DNA of 33,662 nucleotides, taken from the NCBI GenBank assembly GCA_026994195.1, contig JALWRH010000123.1, forward strand, positions 1 through 33,662, written 5' to 3'. Every line of letters starts with the position of its first letter. The first letter of the stretch is position 1. This document shows, in pieces, positions 24,065-33,662 of the stretch. Source of the stretch: Sedimenticola sp. (GTDB taxonomy: Bacteria > Pseudomonadota > Gammaproteobacteria > Chromatiales > Chromatiaceae). The translations under genes were made by a program, and so were the position numbers. The notes below the pieces were generated by a model. The model ran no database searches. It was not told the origin of the DNA and saw nothing but the letters and a program-made list of their open reading frames with translations.

Positions 24065-25585
24065 ATGACCAAAGAGATCTTGTTCGTCGTGGACGCAGTG
24101 TCTAACGAAAAAGAAGTCGAAAAGGACATTATTTTCGAAGCCATCGAGGCGGCGCTTGCTTCTGCGACACGAAAAAAACATGGCGGGGATATTGAAGTCC
24201 GCGTGGTCATTGATCGCGAGACCGGGGATTACGACACCTTCCGCCGTTGGCTGGTGGTGGATGACAGCGAGACCCCGGTTCTTGAGAATCCCAAGTCGGA
24301 GATCACCCTTAGCGCGGCACGCGCCGAAGATCCGGATGTCCAGCCTGGCGATTATATCGAAGAACCCATGGAGTCCATCGAGTTTGGCCGCATTGCCGCT
24401 CAGACCGCCAAGCAGGTTATCGTGCAGAAGGTGCGCGAAGCCGAGCGTGCCAAGGTGGTGGAGGCCTATGAAGACAAGGTCGGGCAGCTTGTTACCGGCC
24501 TGGTCAAGCGTCTGGATCGTGGCTCCATTATTCTCGACCTGGGCAACAATGCCGAGGCGATTATTCCCCGCAGTGATGTGATTCCCAAAGAGCCCGTGCG
24601 CATTGGCGACCGGCTGCGTGGTTTTCTGAAGGAAATCCGCACGGATGTGCGCGGCCCTCAGTTGTTCGTGTCGCGCACTGCCCCCGAGCTGCTCATCGAG
24701 TTGTTCAAACTGGAGGTGCCAGAGGTCGGCGACGGTCTTATCGAGATTCTTGGTGCTGCACGCGACCCCGGTCGCCGCGCCAAGATTGCTGTACGCACCA
24801 ATGATCCGCGCATCGACCCAGTGGGCGCCTGTGTGGGTATGCGTGGATCCCGGGTGCAGGCCGTGTCCAACGAGCTGGCCGGTGAGCGCGTGGATATCAT
24901 CCTCTGGGATGAGAATCCCGCCCAGTTCATTATCAATGCCATGTCCCCCGCAGAAGTCTCTTCCATCGTGGTGGACGAAGACGCCCATTCCATGGATATA
25001 TCCGTGAAAGAGGAAAACCTGTCCCAGGCCATTGGCAGCGGTGGACAGAATATCCGCCTTGCCAGCCAGTTGACCGGTTGGACTCTCAACGTGATGAGTG
25101 AGGAAGAACTGGCGGAGAAAGTGGATGCCGAGGCTCAGCAGTATGTGAAGGGCTTCATGGAGCAACTGGACGTGGATGAGGAAGTGGCCGTCATCCTGGC
25201 TCAGGAAGGCTTTACCACGGTTGATGAAATAGCTTTCGTGCCGGAAGATGAGCTGCTGGCCATTGAAGAATTCGACGAGGATATCGTCGCGGAGCTGCGC
25301 AGCCGCGCCAGTGACGCCCTGCTGACCAATGCAATTGCCAAGGAAGAGAACCTTTCCGATGCAGAGCCTGCAGAGGATCTGCTCAACATGGAGGGAATGA
25401 CCGAGGATCTGGCGCATCAGCTGGCGTCTGTAGGAGTGATCACCATGGAAGATCTTGCTGAGCAGTCGGTGGATGAGCTCATGGAGCTCGAGGGCATGGA
25501 TGAAAAGCGCGCCGGTGAACTTATCATGACCGCACGGGCGCCATGGTTTGAAGAGGCCGAATCAGAAACAGAGTCCGAAGGCTAG
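24065..25585 (+). CDS. nusA: Transcription termination/antitermination factor NusA
   Basis: This encodes 506 residues from the ATG at 24065 ([16 protein letters not shown]), matching the E. coli start. An ATG two codons earlier sits too close to the GAGGG ribosome-binding site. The order is: N-terminal RNA-polymerase-binding domain (about 1-125), S1 (about 135-200, [19 protein letters not shown]), two KH domains ([14 protein letters not shown] and [18 protein letters not shown]), and two C-terminal acidic repeats (about 360-425 and 435-495). The C-terminal repeats, as in E. coli, support autoinhibition and contacts with alpha-CTD or N-type factors. Confidence 0.98.
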   Translation: MTKEILFVVDAVSNEKEVEKDIIFEAIEAALASATRKKHGGDIEVRVVIDRETGDYDTFRRWLVVDDSETPVLENPKSEITLSAARAEDPDVQPGDYIEEPMESIEFGRIAAQTAKQVIVQKVREAERAKVVEAYEDKVGQLVTGLVKRLDRGSIILDLGNNAEAIIPRSDVIPKEPVRIGDRLRGFLKEIRTDVRGPQLFVSRTAPELLIELFKLEVPEVGDGLIEILGAARDPGRRAKIAVRTNDPRIDPVGACVGMRGSRVQAVSNELAGERVDIILWDENPAQFIINAMSPAEVSSIVVDEDAHSMDISVKEENLSQAIGSGGQNIRLASQLTGWTLNVMSEEELAEKVDAEAQQYVKGFMEQLDVDEEVAVILAQEGFTTVDEIAFVPEDELLAIEEFDEDIVAELRSRASDALLTNAIAKEENLSDAEPAEDLLNMEGMTEDLAHQLASVGVITMEDLAEQSVDELMELEGMDEKRAGELIMTARAPWFEEAESETESEG

Positions 25586-25596
25586 GAGGTAATGGC

Positions 25597-28170
25597 ATGA
25601 GCGATATAACAGTCAGCCAGTTGGCCGCCGCCGTAGGTGTTCCGGTAGATCGTTTGCTGCAGCAACTTGCCCAGGCGGGTCTGGAAAAGAAAAGTGGTGA
25701 CGATGCGGTTACTGCGGAAGAAAAGATTGAGCTTCTGAGCTATTTGCGCCGCAGTCACGGCAAAACCGAACCCGCGGCCAAGACAGCCAAGACCGGCAAG
25801 GTGACCCTGAAGCGCAAGACTACTACAGAGCTGAAGCAGCCGGCATCAGCGGGCCGCTCGCCTTCGGCGCGTGCTGCGCGCACCGCCAAGACGGTGAATG
25901 TAGAGGTGCGCCGCAAACGCACTTATGTCAAACAGCCTGCCGCGCAAACGGACAAGGAGCGCCTGCTCCAGGAAGCCGAAGCCGCGAAGAAGGCGCTGGC
26001 CGAGCAAGAAGAGCAGCGCCGCCAGGCGGAAGAACAGGAACGCGCCCGCCGCAAAGCCCAGGAAGCCATGTTGCAGGCGGAGAAAGAAGAGAAACAGCGC
26101 GCCGAGGAAGCGCGTAACCGCGCAGAAGAGGAAGAACGCAAACGGGTTGAGGCGGAAAAGAAACAGAAGGAAAAAGACCTGGAAATGGCGCGCCGCGCTC
26201 AGGAACAGCGCAAGAGCCAGCAGGAAGCACGGGAGCGCAAGGAAAAAGCCCAGCGCCGGGCGGAGGCCGGGAAACCTGGTCGGGGGCGCAAGGAACTGCA
26301 TGTGGCTGCCGGCAAGAGTGGACGCCGCAAGCCGGCGCGCAAGAACCGGGGACGGGATGCTGCCCAGGCGGATATGGATCATGGGTTCCAGAAGCCTACG
26401 GCACCGGTGGTGCATGAAGTAAAGATTCCCGAGAACATCAGCGTGGGAGATCTGGCCCAGCAGATGTCCGTCAAGGCCGCCGAGGTGATCAAAGAGCTCA
26501 TGAAAATGGGCATGATGGTGACCATCAACCAGGTGTTGGATCAGGATACCGCCGCCCTGGTTGTGGAAGAGATGGGACACAAGGTCATATTCCAGAAAAA
26601 AGAGGATGTGGAAGACAAGTTGCTGGCGGAGATCTCTGAAGAACCTCAGGGTGAGCTGCTGCCCCGGGCGCCTGTAGTAACCATCATGGGCCATGTCGAT
26701 CACGGCAAGACTTCCCTGCTGGACTATATTCGCAAATCCCGGGTGGCTGATGGTGAAGCCGGCGGCATCACCCAGCATATCGGGGCCTACCGGGTGGAAA
26801 CCGGTCATGGCACTATCACCTTCCTGGATACACCGGGGCACGCGGCTTTTTCCGCCATGCGCGCCCGGGGCGCCAAGGCCACGGATATCATCATTCTGGT
26901 GGTGGCGGCAGATGATGGTGTCATGCCTCAGACCAAGGAAGCTGTGCAACACGCCAAGGCTGCGGGTGTTCCGCTCATCGTTGCCGTGAACAAGATCGAC
27001 AAACCCGAAGCTCAACCGGACCGCGTCATGCAGGAACTGGTGGCCGAGGAAGTGGTGCCTGAAGACTGGGGAGGTGATACTCAGTTCGTCCAGGTTTCCG
27101 CCAAGACCGGGCAGGGCGTGGATGAATTGCTGGATGCCATTCTGCTGCAGGCCGAGATCCATGAATTCAAGGCGCCGGTGGAAGGGCTGGCTCAGGGAAC
27201 CATTGTCGAATCCAGTCTGGACAAAGGCCGTGGCCCCGTGGCAACAGTGCTGGTGCAATCCGGCACCTTGCATAAAGGCGATGCGGTGGTGGCCGGCGTG
27301 GAATATGGCCGGGTACGCGCCATGTTCGATGAGAACGGCAAGCCTGTGAAAGAAGCCGGACCTTCAACGCCCGTTGAAGTGCTGGGTCTTTCCGGCACGC
27401 CTCAGGCAGGTGACAGCCTGGTCGCATTGAAGAACGAGAAGAAAGCCCGTGAGGTAGCCGAGAAACGCAAGGAACAGCAGCGCGATTCCCGCCTGGCGGA
27501 GCAAAAGGCAGCCAAGCTGAACGAGATGTTCACACGCATGGGCGAGGGTGATGTGGCCTACGTGAACCTGATCATCAAGGCTGACGTGCAGGGTTCGGTA
27601 GAAGCATTGAAAGAATCCCTGCAAAAGATTCATACGGACGAGGCGCGGGTGAAGATCGTGGCCGCCGGTGTGGGTGGTATCAACGAATCCGATGCCAACC
27701 TGGCTCTGACTTCGGGTGCAGCAATCATCGGTTTCAATGTGCGGGCGGACGCTGCTGCACGCAAGGTCATCGAAGAAAGCGATATCGATTTGCGCTACTA
27801 CAGCATCATCTATGAGGTCATCGATGATGTGAAACAGGCGGTGGCCGGACTGCTCTCGCCGGAGATTCGCGAAGAGATCATCGGCCTGGCCGAAGTGCGC
27901 GATGTATTCCGCTCTTCCAAGCTGGGCGCCATTGCCGGTTGCATGGTGGTGGAGGGAGTGGTCAAACGCCACAGCCCCATCCGTGTGCTGCGTGACAACA
28001 CGGTCATCTATGAAGGTGAGCTGGAATCCCTGCGCCGTCACAAGGACGATGTCAATGAGGTCAAGGCGGGTACTGAATGTGGTATCGGCGTGAAGAACTA
28101 TAATGACGTCAAACCCGGTGACCAGATAGAAGTGTTCTCCCGCACCGAGGTGCAACGAGAGCTGGAATGA
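25597..28170 (+). CDS. infB: Translation initiation factor IF-2
   Basis: This encodes 857 residues with AGGAGG 7 nt before the ATG. The N-terminal IF2N domain (about 1-55) is followed by a long charged coiled-coil region rich in Glu, Arg, Lys and Ala (about 120-215), and a second N-terminal subdomain (about 275-325). The G domain has GHVDHGKTS (from about 365), DTPGH and NKID, and domains II-IV follow. It places initiator tRNA on the 30S subunit. The length is typical for gammaproteobacteria, and shorter isoforms from internal starts, as in E. coli, are possible. Confidence 0.98.
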   Translation: MSDITVSQLAAAVGVPVDRLLQQLAQAGLEKKSGDDAVTAEEKIELLSYLRRSHGKTEPAAKTAKTGKVTLKRKTTTELKQPASAGRSPSARAARTAKTVNVEVRRKRTYVKQPAAQTDKERLLQEAEAAKKALAEQEEQRRQAEEQERARRKAQEAMLQAEKEEKQRAEEARNRAEEEERKRVEAEKKQKEKDLEMARRAQEQRKSQQEARERKEKAQRRAEAGKPGRGRKELHVAAGKSGRRKPARKNRGRDAAQADMDHGFQKPTAPVVHEVKIPENISVGDLAQQMSVKAAEVIKELMKMGMMVTINQVLDQDTAALVVEEMGHKVIFQKKEDVEDKLLAEISEEPQGELLPRAPVVTIMGHVDHGKTSLLDYIRKSRVADGEAGGITQHIGAYRVETGHGTITFLDTPGHAAFSAMRARGAKATDIIILVVAADDGVMPQTKEAVQHAKAAGVPLIVAVNKIDKPEAQPDRVMQELVAEEVVPEDWGGDTQFVQVSAKTGQGVDELLDAILLQAEIHEFKAPVEGLAQGTIVESSLDKGRGPVATVLVQSGTLHKGDAVVAGVEYGRVRAMFDENGKPVKEAGPSTPVEVLGLSGTPQAGDSLVALKNEKKAREVAEKRKEQQRDSRLAEQKAAKLNEMFTRMGEGDVAYVNLIIKADVQGSVEALKESLQKIHTDEARVKIVAAGVGGINESDANLALTSGAAIIGFNVRADAAARKVIEESDIDLRYYSIIYEVIDDVKQAVAGLLSPEIREEIIGLAEVRDVFRSSKLGAIAGCMVVEGVVKRHSPIRVLRDNTVIYEGELESLRRHKDDVNEVKAGTECGIGVKNYNDVKPGDQIEVFSRTEVQRELE

Positions 28171-28532
28171 AGGAATTCAGCCGAGCAGACCGTATTGGCT
28201 CCCAGATGCAGCGGGAACTCGCCCTGCTGCTGCGGGATGCCGTCAAGGATCCACGCCTGTCGGAAGTGACGGTGCAGGAGGTCCGTGTGACCCGTGATTT
28301 GTCTCATGCCAAAGTGTACTTCACCATCCTGGACAAATCAGAAGCTGCATTTTTCACTCATTTGCTCAGCAAGGCCGCAGGTTTTCTGCGCCGCCGTCTG
28401 GGGCAGAGCATGAAACTGCGTACTGTCCCCGAACTGAAATTCGTGTACGACAGCTCTATCGAAGAGGGTCAGCGTCTGGAGGCGCTTATCGAAAAAGCGG
28501 TTGCCGGCAACGGAGGTGAAGACGATGGGTAG
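28167..28532 (+). CDS. rbfA: 30S ribosome-binding factor RbfA
   Basis: This encodes 121 residues, starting in a 4-bp ATGA overlap with infB. It is a KH-like small fold with [17 protein letters not shown] at the N-terminus, [21 protein letters not shown] in the core and [18 protein letters not shown] near the end, all family-typical. It acts in late maturation of the 30S 5-prime 16S end. It overlaps truB by 8 bp. Confidence 0.97.
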   Translation: MKEFSRADRIGSQMQRELALLLRDAVKDPRLSEVTVQEVRVTRDLSHAKVYFTILDKSEAAFFTHLLSKAAGFLRRRLGQSMKLRTVPELKFVYDSSIEEGQRLEALIEKAVAGNGGEDDG

Positions 28533-29448
28533 ACGCCGTCGCCGCGGCCGCAATATCTCGGGCATCCTGTTGCTGGACAAACCTCTGGGTCTAACTTCCA
28601 ATGCAGCTTTGCAGGAAGTGAAGCATCTGTACAAGGCCCAGAAGGCGGGTCATACAGGCAGTCTCGATCCTCTGGCTACGGGGCTGTTGCCGTTGTGCTT
28701 CGGCAACGCTACCAAGATTTCCGCTTTTCTCCTGGATGCCGACAAGCGTTACCAGGTACGGGTGAAACTGGGTGAGACCACCACCACCGCCGATGCCGAA
28801 GGTGAGATCACTGCACGCACTGATGCTGCCCATATCGGGGAATCCGATGTATTGGCGGTGCTACCCCGGTTCACTGGCGAGATCGAACAGCTGCCACCCA
28901 TGTATTCTGCCCTCAAGCACAAGGGACAGCGTCTTTACCAACTGGCCCGGCAAGGGTTGGAAGTGGAACGCGAGGCGCGCCGCATTACGATTTACGACAT
29001 GCAGTTGGTTCACTTCGACAGCCCAGAGTTCGACCTGGAAGTACATTGCTCCAAAGGCACTTACGTTCGCACCCTGGCTGAGGATATTGGTAAAGCACTG
29101 GGTGTGGGTGCCCACGTGAGCCTGTTGCGCCGTACCCAGGTAGGCCCTTTTTATGAAGAAGGCATGGTTGGCATGGAACAGTTGCAGGGCGCCCTGGAAG
29201 AGGAAGGCATGCAGGGGCTGGACAACCTGTTGCTGCCCATAGAAGCGGGCCTGGCGCACTGGCCTGCCGTGCATCTGGGAGCAGATAGCAGTTTCTATAT
29301 CAAGCAGGGCCAGGCCGTGCAGGTGCCCAAAGCGCCCACAGAAGGCTGGGTGCGCATCTACGGCGTGGATGAAGAGTTCATCGGCGCCGGGGAAATTGAT
29401 GAGGATGGCCTGGTCGCGCCACGGCGAATGTTGGCGAATCTGGGCTGA
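28525..29448 (+). CDS. truB: tRNA pseudouridine-55 synthase TruB
   Basis: This encodes 307 residues from the ATG at 28525, which has GGAGG 8 nt upstream. A longer frame from 28501 would start on TTG deep inside rbfA. The catalytic motif GHTGSLDPLATGLLPL places the nucleophile at Asp48, the E. coli number. It also has KRYQVRVKLG, SKGTYVRTLAEDIG and a C-terminal PUA-like domain. The N-terminus begins with six consecutive basic residues after MG, a slight extension compared with E. coli. It forms pseudouridine 55 in the tRNA T-loop. Confidence 0.97.
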   Translation: MGRRRRRGRNISGILLLDKPLGLTSNAALQEVKHLYKAQKAGHTGSLDPLATGLLPLCFGNATKISAFLLDADKRYQVRVKLGETTTTADAEGEITARTDAAHIGESDVLAVLPRFTGEIEQLPPMYSALKHKGQRLYQLARQGLEVEREARRITIYDMQLVHFDSPEFDLEVHCSKGTYVRTLAEDIGKALGVGAHVSLLRRTQVGPFYEEGMVGMEQLQGALEEEGMQGLDNLLLPIEAGLAHWPAVHLGADSSFYIKQGQAVQVPKAPTEGWVRIYGVDEEFIGAGEIDEDGLVAPRRMLANLG

Positions 29449-29472
29449 ATATAGGATAATTGATTTTTTATG

Positions 29473-29499
29473 GCTGAAAACAAGGTTTTCGGCTTTTTT
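29473..29499 (+). terminator. Intrinsic terminator between truB and rpsO
   Basis: GCTGAAAAC pairs with GTTTTCGGC (one G-T pair) around AAG, followed by six T. It closes the rimP-to-truB unit, so rpsO-pnp must be served by its own promoter in 29500-29579 or by read-through. I could not identify a convincing promoter there. Confidence 0.8.
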
Positions 29500-29579
29500 G
29501 TATCGCCAGTTCCGCCTGAACTCATTGTTGGACGGGACGTTGCATGTTGCAGGCGGCAATTTCTATTGGAGAAACTATC

Positions 29580-29849
29580 ATGGCAATGAGTGCAGAGATC
29601 AAGAAACAAATTGTGGAAGAATACGGCAAGAGCCCCAACGATACCGGCTCTACTGAAGTGCAGGTCGCTCTTCTGACCTGGCGCATCAATGACCTGACGC
29701 CCCATTTCAAGGAGCACAACAAGGATCATCATTCCCGCCAGGGTTTGATCCGCATGGTCAATTCCCGTCGTAAACTCCTCGACTATCTCAAAGGCAAGGA
29801 CGTGGAGCGCTATCGTGAACTGATCAAGCGTCTCGGCCTGCGTCGTTAA
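29580..29849 (+). CDS. rpsO: 30S ribosomal protein S15
   Basis: This encodes 89 residues, the standard length. The start is the ATG at 29580, with GGAG 8 nt upstream. Core motifs are [40 protein letters not shown] and the C-terminal [12 protein letters not shown]. It binds the central domain of 16S rRNA early in assembly. Only 22 bp separate it from pnp. Confidence 0.98.
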   Translation: MAMSAEIKKQIVEEYGKSPNDTGSTEVQVALLTWRINDLTPHFKEHNKDHHSRQGLIRMVNSRRKLLDYLKGKDVERYRELIKRLGLRR

Positions 29850-29871
29850 TCTCAAGCGAAGGAAACCTTAA

Positions 29872-31965
29872 GTGACTGCAATCAAAAAAGAGTTCCAGTT
29901 CGGTGATCACAAAGTGACGCTGGAAACCGGGGAAGTCGCCCGTCAGGCAGACGGAGCGGTAATCGTGAATATGGATGACACCGTGGTGCTGTGTACCGTG
30001 GTGGGTTCCAAGCATGCGATGGAAGGCCGTGATTTCTTTCCTCTGACTGTCGATTACCAGGAGAAGACGTATGCTGCGGGCAAGATCCCCGGCGGTTTTT
30101 TCCGCCGTGAAGGGCGGCCCTCGGAGAAGGAGATTCTGGTGGCGCGTCTTATCGACCGTCCGGTGCGCCCCCTGTTTCCCAAGGGCTACACCAATGAGAC
30201 GCAGATAATCTGCACCGTCATGTCTCTGAATCCCTATGTGGATCCTGAGATTCCCTCTCTTATCGGTACTTCTGCGGCGTTGGCCATTTCCGGCCTGCCT
30301 TTCCAGGGGCCGATTGGTGCGGCACGGGTTGGTTACAAGGATGGGCAGTATTTGCTCAATCCTCCCGGCACCGGGTTGAGTGAGGTGACGGATCTGGATC
30401 TTGTGGTTGCAGGCACTGACAGCGCTGTGCTCATGGTGGAATCCGAAGCGCGGGAGCTTTCTGAGGAAGTCATGCTGGGCGCGGTACTGTTCGGTCATGA
30501 GCAGATGCAGGTGGCCATCGATGCGATCAAGGAACTGGCTCAGGAAGTGGGCAAACCCACTATTGAATTCAGCCTTCCCGAAGAGGATAGCGAGCTGAAT
30601 GAAAAAGTGGCTGAGATTGCCGGAGCCGGTGTGGGCGAGGCTTACAGCATCGTAGATAAGATGGAACGCTATGCCAAACTTGATGAAGTGAAAGCAGCTA
30701 CCATTGAGGCTCTGTGTTCCGGGGACGATCCCCAATGGTCTGAAGATCAGGTTTCCGCCGCACTGGACAAACTGAAAAAGAAAACTGTACGCAGCCGCAT
30801 CCTGGCGGGTGAACCGCGCATCGACGGGCGTGACACCAAGACCGTACGGAATATCAGCATCAAGACCGGCGTGTTGCCACGCACCCACGGCTCCGCCCTG
30901 TTCACCCGTGGCGAAACCCAGGCTTTGGTCGTTACCACCCTGGGCACCGAGCGTGATGCGCAGATTGTGGATGCCCTGGATCGCTCCTACCGCGAACCGT
31001 TCATGCTGCACTATAACTTCCCGCCTTTCTGCGTAGGCGAGACTGGCCGGGTAGGCAGCCCCAAGCGCCGGGAGATCGGCCATGGCCGTCTGGCCAAGCG
31101 CGGTGTGCTGGCCGTGATGCCATCCCCGGAAGACTTCCCGTATTCCATACGTGTGGTATCCGAGATCACTGAATCCAATGGTTCTTCCTCCATGGCGTCC
31201 GTGTGCGGAACCAGTCTGTCCCTGATGGATGCGGGTGTGCCTGTCAAAGCGCCTGTCGCCGGTGTGGCCATGGGTCTGATCAAGGAAGGTGAGGACTTCG
31301 CCGTGCTCACCGATATCCTGGGCGACGAGGATCACCTGGGCGACATGGATTTCAAAGTTGCGGGCACCGAGAATGGTGTCAATGCTCTGCAGATGGATAT
31401 CAAGATCCAGGGTATTACCCGGGAAATCATGGATATCGCCCTGACCCAGGCGAAAGATGGCCGCATGTACATTCTGGAAGAGATGAACAAAGCGATCAAC
31501 GCGCCCCGCCAGGAAATGTCCGAGCATGCGCCGCGCATCATCTCCTTCCGCATTCATCCGGACAAGATTCGCGATGTCATCGGCAAAGGCGGCGCCACCA
31601 TCCGCTCCATCACTGAGGAGACCGGCGCTACCGTCGACCTCGATGACAGTGGTCTGGTAAAGATTTTCTCTGTTGACAAGGCAGCCGGCGAAAAAGCCCG
31701 CAAGCGCGTGGAACTGATCACGGCTGATGTGGAAGTGGGTACTGTCTATGAAGGCAAAGTGGCCAAGCTCATGGATTTTGGCGCATTCGTCACCATCCTG
31801 CCTGGCAAGGATGGCCTGGTGCATATTTCCCAGATCAGCGAAGATCGCGTCGAGAAGGTCAGTGACAAGCTGGCTGAGGGAGATATCGTCAAGGTAAAAG
31901 TCCTGGAAGTGGACAAGCAGGGCCGTATTCGCCTGAGTATGAAAGCCGTAGGTGAAGACGAGTAA
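29872..31965 (+). CDS. pnp: Polyribonucleotide nucleotidyltransferase (PNPase)
   Basis: This encodes 697 residues from a GTG start with AAGGA upstream. Two RNase PH domains (about 10-140 and 320-460) have the second-domain signature around [20 protein letters not shown]. The KH domain has [15 protein letters not shown] (about 560) and an S1 domain ends the protein ([18 protein letters not shown]). It degrades RNA from the 3-prime end using phosphate and is a degradosome partner of RNase E (13431-16253). The rpsO-pnp gap is too short for the RNase III-processed leader that controls pnp in E. coli. Confidence 0.98.
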   Translation: MTAIKKEFQFGDHKVTLETGEVARQADGAVIVNMDDTVVLCTVVGSKHAMEGRDFFPLTVDYQEKTYAAGKIPGGFFRREGRPSEKEILVARLIDRPVRPLFPKGYTNETQIICTVMSLNPYVDPEIPSLIGTSAALAISGLPFQGPIGAARVGYKDGQYLLNPPGTGLSEVTDLDLVVAGTDSAVLMVESEARELSEEVMLGAVLFGHEQMQVAIDAIKELAQEVGKPTIEFSLPEEDSELNEKVAEIAGAGVGEAYSIVDKMERYAKLDEVKAATIEALCSGDDPQWSEDQVSAALDKLKKKTVRSRILAGEPRIDGRDTKTVRNISIKTGVLPRTHGSALFTRGETQALVVTTLGTERDAQIVDALDRSYREPFMLHYNFPPFCVGETGRVGSPKRREIGHGRLAKRGVLAVMPSPEDFPYSIRVVSEITESNGSSSMASVCGTSLSLMDAGVPVKAPVAGVAMGLIKEGEDFAVLTDILGDEDHLGDMDFKVAGTENGVNALQMDIKIQGITREIMDIALTQAKDGRMYILEEMNKAINAPRQEMSEHAPRIISFRIHPDKIRDVIGKGGATIRSITEETGATVDLDDSGLVKIFSVDKAAGEKARKRVELITADVEVGTVYEGKVAKLMDFGAFVTILPGKDGLVHISQISEDRVEKVSDKLAEGDIVKVKVLEVDKQGRIRLSMKAVGEDE

Positions 31966-31993
31966 CTGTCCTACCGTTCAAGGGAAATCTAGA

Positions 31994-32020
31994 AACGGGG
32001 CTTCGGCCCCGTTTTTTTTT
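31994..32020 (+). terminator. Intrinsic terminator of rpsO-pnp
   Basis: AACGGGGC pairs with GCCCCGTT across a stable TTCG tetraloop, followed by a run of T to 32020. It lies 28 bp after the pnp stop. Confidence 0.92.
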
Positions 32021-32099
32021 GGTAGAAGAACCCCTATATCAGCTACACTCTTGAAGAAAGGGGACTGGGGGGAGAAGCAGGATTTCAGATCGATATTCA

Positions 32100-33662
32100 T
32101 TGCATGAAGTTCCAAGAAGCCAGGGTTTCCGGTTTATACAAAAGCTGTGGGTTTTGTTGATCATCACCTGTTATGCAGGGACAGTATGGGCTGAATCGAA
32201 TGAGACCAAAGCACTGAAAGTCGTCTATCGCCTGGACAGTGCACCTTTGCAGTTTAAGAATATGCAGGGTGAAGCGGATGGGCTCTTCATTGATTTGTGG
32301 AGACGCTGGTCTGAGAAAACCGGCGTTTCAGTACAATTTGTTGGCGCCTTCAACCGCGAGGCGCAACAACTGATAAAAGAGGGGCAAGCCGATGTTTTGG
32401 CGGGCCTGTTCAGCAATGCCAGACGCGAAGCTTTTCTGGAATTCTCCCAACCGGTACTCAATGCCACCTACTATACCTATGTTCGTGATTCCCTGCGGGG
32501 CATCCACGATATGGAGGGTCTGAAAGGCCATTCCATTGGTGTCACCTCAGGAAGCTTTCATGAGAGTTATCTGCGCAGCCGCTATCCCGATCTTGTCCTC
32601 AAACTGTACCCGGGTTATGAGGAACTGTTTGCAGCCATAGCGGAAAAAAAGGTTGATGCCATTGTTACGCAACCTGTCTATCTTCAATACAGATATTCAC
32701 TTCCTGGCCGTCATGTTGCTTTGCGCCCTCTGCAGCCTCCACTCTATAAACAGACATACAGAGCTGCGGTTAAGAAAGGAAGAAAAGAACTGCTGAAAGT
32801 TGTCAATCAGGGATTGACCCGGATATCGGCGGATGAACGTGCGCTGCTTTCTGCGCGCTGGATAGGCGTGGGTTGGAGTGGTGCTGCAGTAAAGGTTCCA
32901 GGACTGAGTGAAGAAGAGAAGAATTGGCTCAAACAACATCCGGTGATACCTGTAGGTGGCGAATCTGACTGGCCTCCTTTTGATTTCAGCGATGAAAGGG
33001 GAACGCATCAGGGTGTAGCAGCGGAGTATCTTCACAAGCTCGAAAAGGTTCTCGGTGTGCGTTTTGATGTGCTCACTGACAGTCCATGGGTGGAAGTGTT
33101 GGAGAAAGTGCGCAGGGGAGAGCTGTATTTCGCCTGCACCATGGTGACTACCCCCAGCCGGCGGCAGGAATTCCTCTTTACCCAGCCTTACTATTCTTCT
33201 CCGGCGGCAATTGTTGTGAACCGAAATGACGACAGGATTCATAAGCTGGAGGATCTGGCTGACAAGCGTGTCGCCATTGTGAAGGGATACAGCGTTACAG
33301 AATACCTGCGCAGGCGCTTTCCAGATTTCATCCAGATAGATGTGGACAATCTTCTGCAGGGCCTAGAGGCCGTACATGCCCACCAGGCAGATGCGGTGCT
33401 GGACAACCAGGATGTCTTGTCCTGGTTGCTGGAAGAACATGCGATTCCCGACATGCGCTTGATTCGGGTACGGGAACTGTTTCGTGGGAACACGAATCTG
33501 CGCATGGGTATATCAAAGAAATATCCCATACTGGCTGGCATTCTGCAGAAAGCCCTGGATGCCATACCCGCGGAGGAAGAACATCGCATGATTGGTAAAT
33601 GGCTGCCTGCTGCAAATGGCAATGCGGCTATGGAGCGCATCTATCTGTCTCTGAACGACCAA
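32100..33662 (+). CDS. Protein with two periplasmic solute-binding (SBP family 3) domains, C-terminus beyond window
   Basis: The frame is open from 32055 to the window edge. No in-frame ATG precedes the signal peptide. The best available start is TTG at 32100, without a good ribosome-binding site, so the start is uncertain. Using 32100, residues 12-31 (FIQKLWVLLIITCYAGTVWA) form a signal peptide. Two SBP_bac_3 domains follow. The first (about 41-265) has VVYRLDSAPLQF, GLFIDLWRRW, DVLAGLFSNARREAFLEFS and GVTSGSFHESYL. The second (about 270-510) has IPVGGESDWPPFDF, GVAAEYLHKLEKVLGV, FACTMVTTPSRRQEFLFTQP and VAIVKGYSVTEYL. Tandem SBP3 domains on one chain are typical of BvgS-like kinases or GGDEF/EAL enzymes, so a signalling output domain is expected to the right. 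The output type cannot be seen. Confidence 0.85.
   Translation, partial: MHEVPRSQGFRFIQKLWVLLIITCYAGTVWAESNETKALKVVYRLDSAPLQFKNMQGEADGLFIDLWRRWSEKTGVSVQFVGAFNREAQQLIKEGQADVLAGLFSNARREAFLEFSQPVLNATYYTYVRDSLRGIHDMEGLKGHSIGVTSGSFHESYLRSRYPDLVLKLYPGYEELFAAIAEKKVDAIVTQPVYLQYRYSLPGRHVALRPLQPPLYKQTYRAAVKKGRKELLKVVNQGLTRISADERALLSARWIGVGWSGAAVKVPGLSEEEKNWLKQHPVIPVGGESDWPPFDFSDERGTHQGVAAEYLHKLEKVLGVRFDVLTDSPWVEVLEKVRRGELYFACTMVTTPSRRQEFLFTQPYYSSPAAIVVNRNDDRIHKLEDLADKRVAIVKGYSVTEYLRRRFPDFIQIDVDNLLQGLEAVHAHQADAVLDNQDVLSWLLEEHAIPDMRLIRVRELFRGNTNLRMGISKKYPILAGILQKALDAIPAEEEHRMIGKWLPAANGNAAMERIYLSLNDQ

Noticed and set aside
1-33662. CRISPR arrays, insertion sequences, prophage or integrase genes
   Set aside because: The only tandem repeat is coding, with no spacers. 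No transposase, integrase or Cas motif was seen in any frame.

Overview
The window (about 33.7 kb, G+C-rich) looks like chromosome from a gammaproteobacterium. The evidence is the order of its housekeeping genes (smpB, ratA-rnfH, rimP-nusA-infB-rbfA-truB-rpsO-pnp, and rne divergent from rluC) and an RNase E whose key residues fall at the E. coli positions. A c-haem sensor kinase, PPK2 and sulfur-rich exported proteins would suit a Chromatiales-like chemotroph, but that assignment is inference. No insertion sequence, CRISPR array, rRNA or tRNA was seen.

Positions 1-5.7 kb hold what may be an undescribed regulated module. A two-component pair (histidine kinase with a periplasmic c-type haem motif, 2451-4307; sigma-54-dependent response regulator, 4298-5677) is transcribed rightward. 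Leftward lie three exported-protein genes: a three-repeat protein (1437-2213), a small protein (767-1060) and a Met-Gly triplet-repeat protein (1-671, cut by the window edge). Each leftward unit has a good sigma-54 promoter (1109-1125 and 2275-2291). About 110 bp upstream of each -12 element sits the same 13-bp palindrome, TGACA-N3-TGTCA (1212-1224 and 2381-2393), with a third copy at 1347-1359. The simplest reading is that the response regulator binds these palindromes and switches on the exported proteins in response to a signal sensed through haem.

Positions 5.7-12.6 kb are a copper-resistance cluster on the + strand: a Cys-rich CopL-like exported protein, a Tat-exported multicopper oxidase, CopB, a DUF411 metal-binding protein, a three-HMA copper ATPase and a CopZ-type chaperone. 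Together they cover periplasmic Cu(I) oxidation, outer-membrane function, periplasmic binding, export from the cytoplasm and delivery to the pump. A low-molecular-weight tyrosine phosphatase follows, flanked by two related extragenic palindromes.

Positions 13.4-23.3 kb contain rne (-), rluC with a HAD phosphatase and a small membrane protein (+), then yceF/maf, ppk2 and smpB (-), and an AGCS-type symporter with ratA and rnfH (+). rluC carries a 60-bp stretch of only about 18% G+C.

Positions 23.3-32 kb are the transcription/translation operon, preceded by a strong promoter and a leader with two intrinsic terminators (probable attenuation). It ends at a textbook terminator after pnp. The window closes with the start of a protein carrying two periplasmic solute-binding domains, cut at the right edge and probably the sensory half of a signalling protein.
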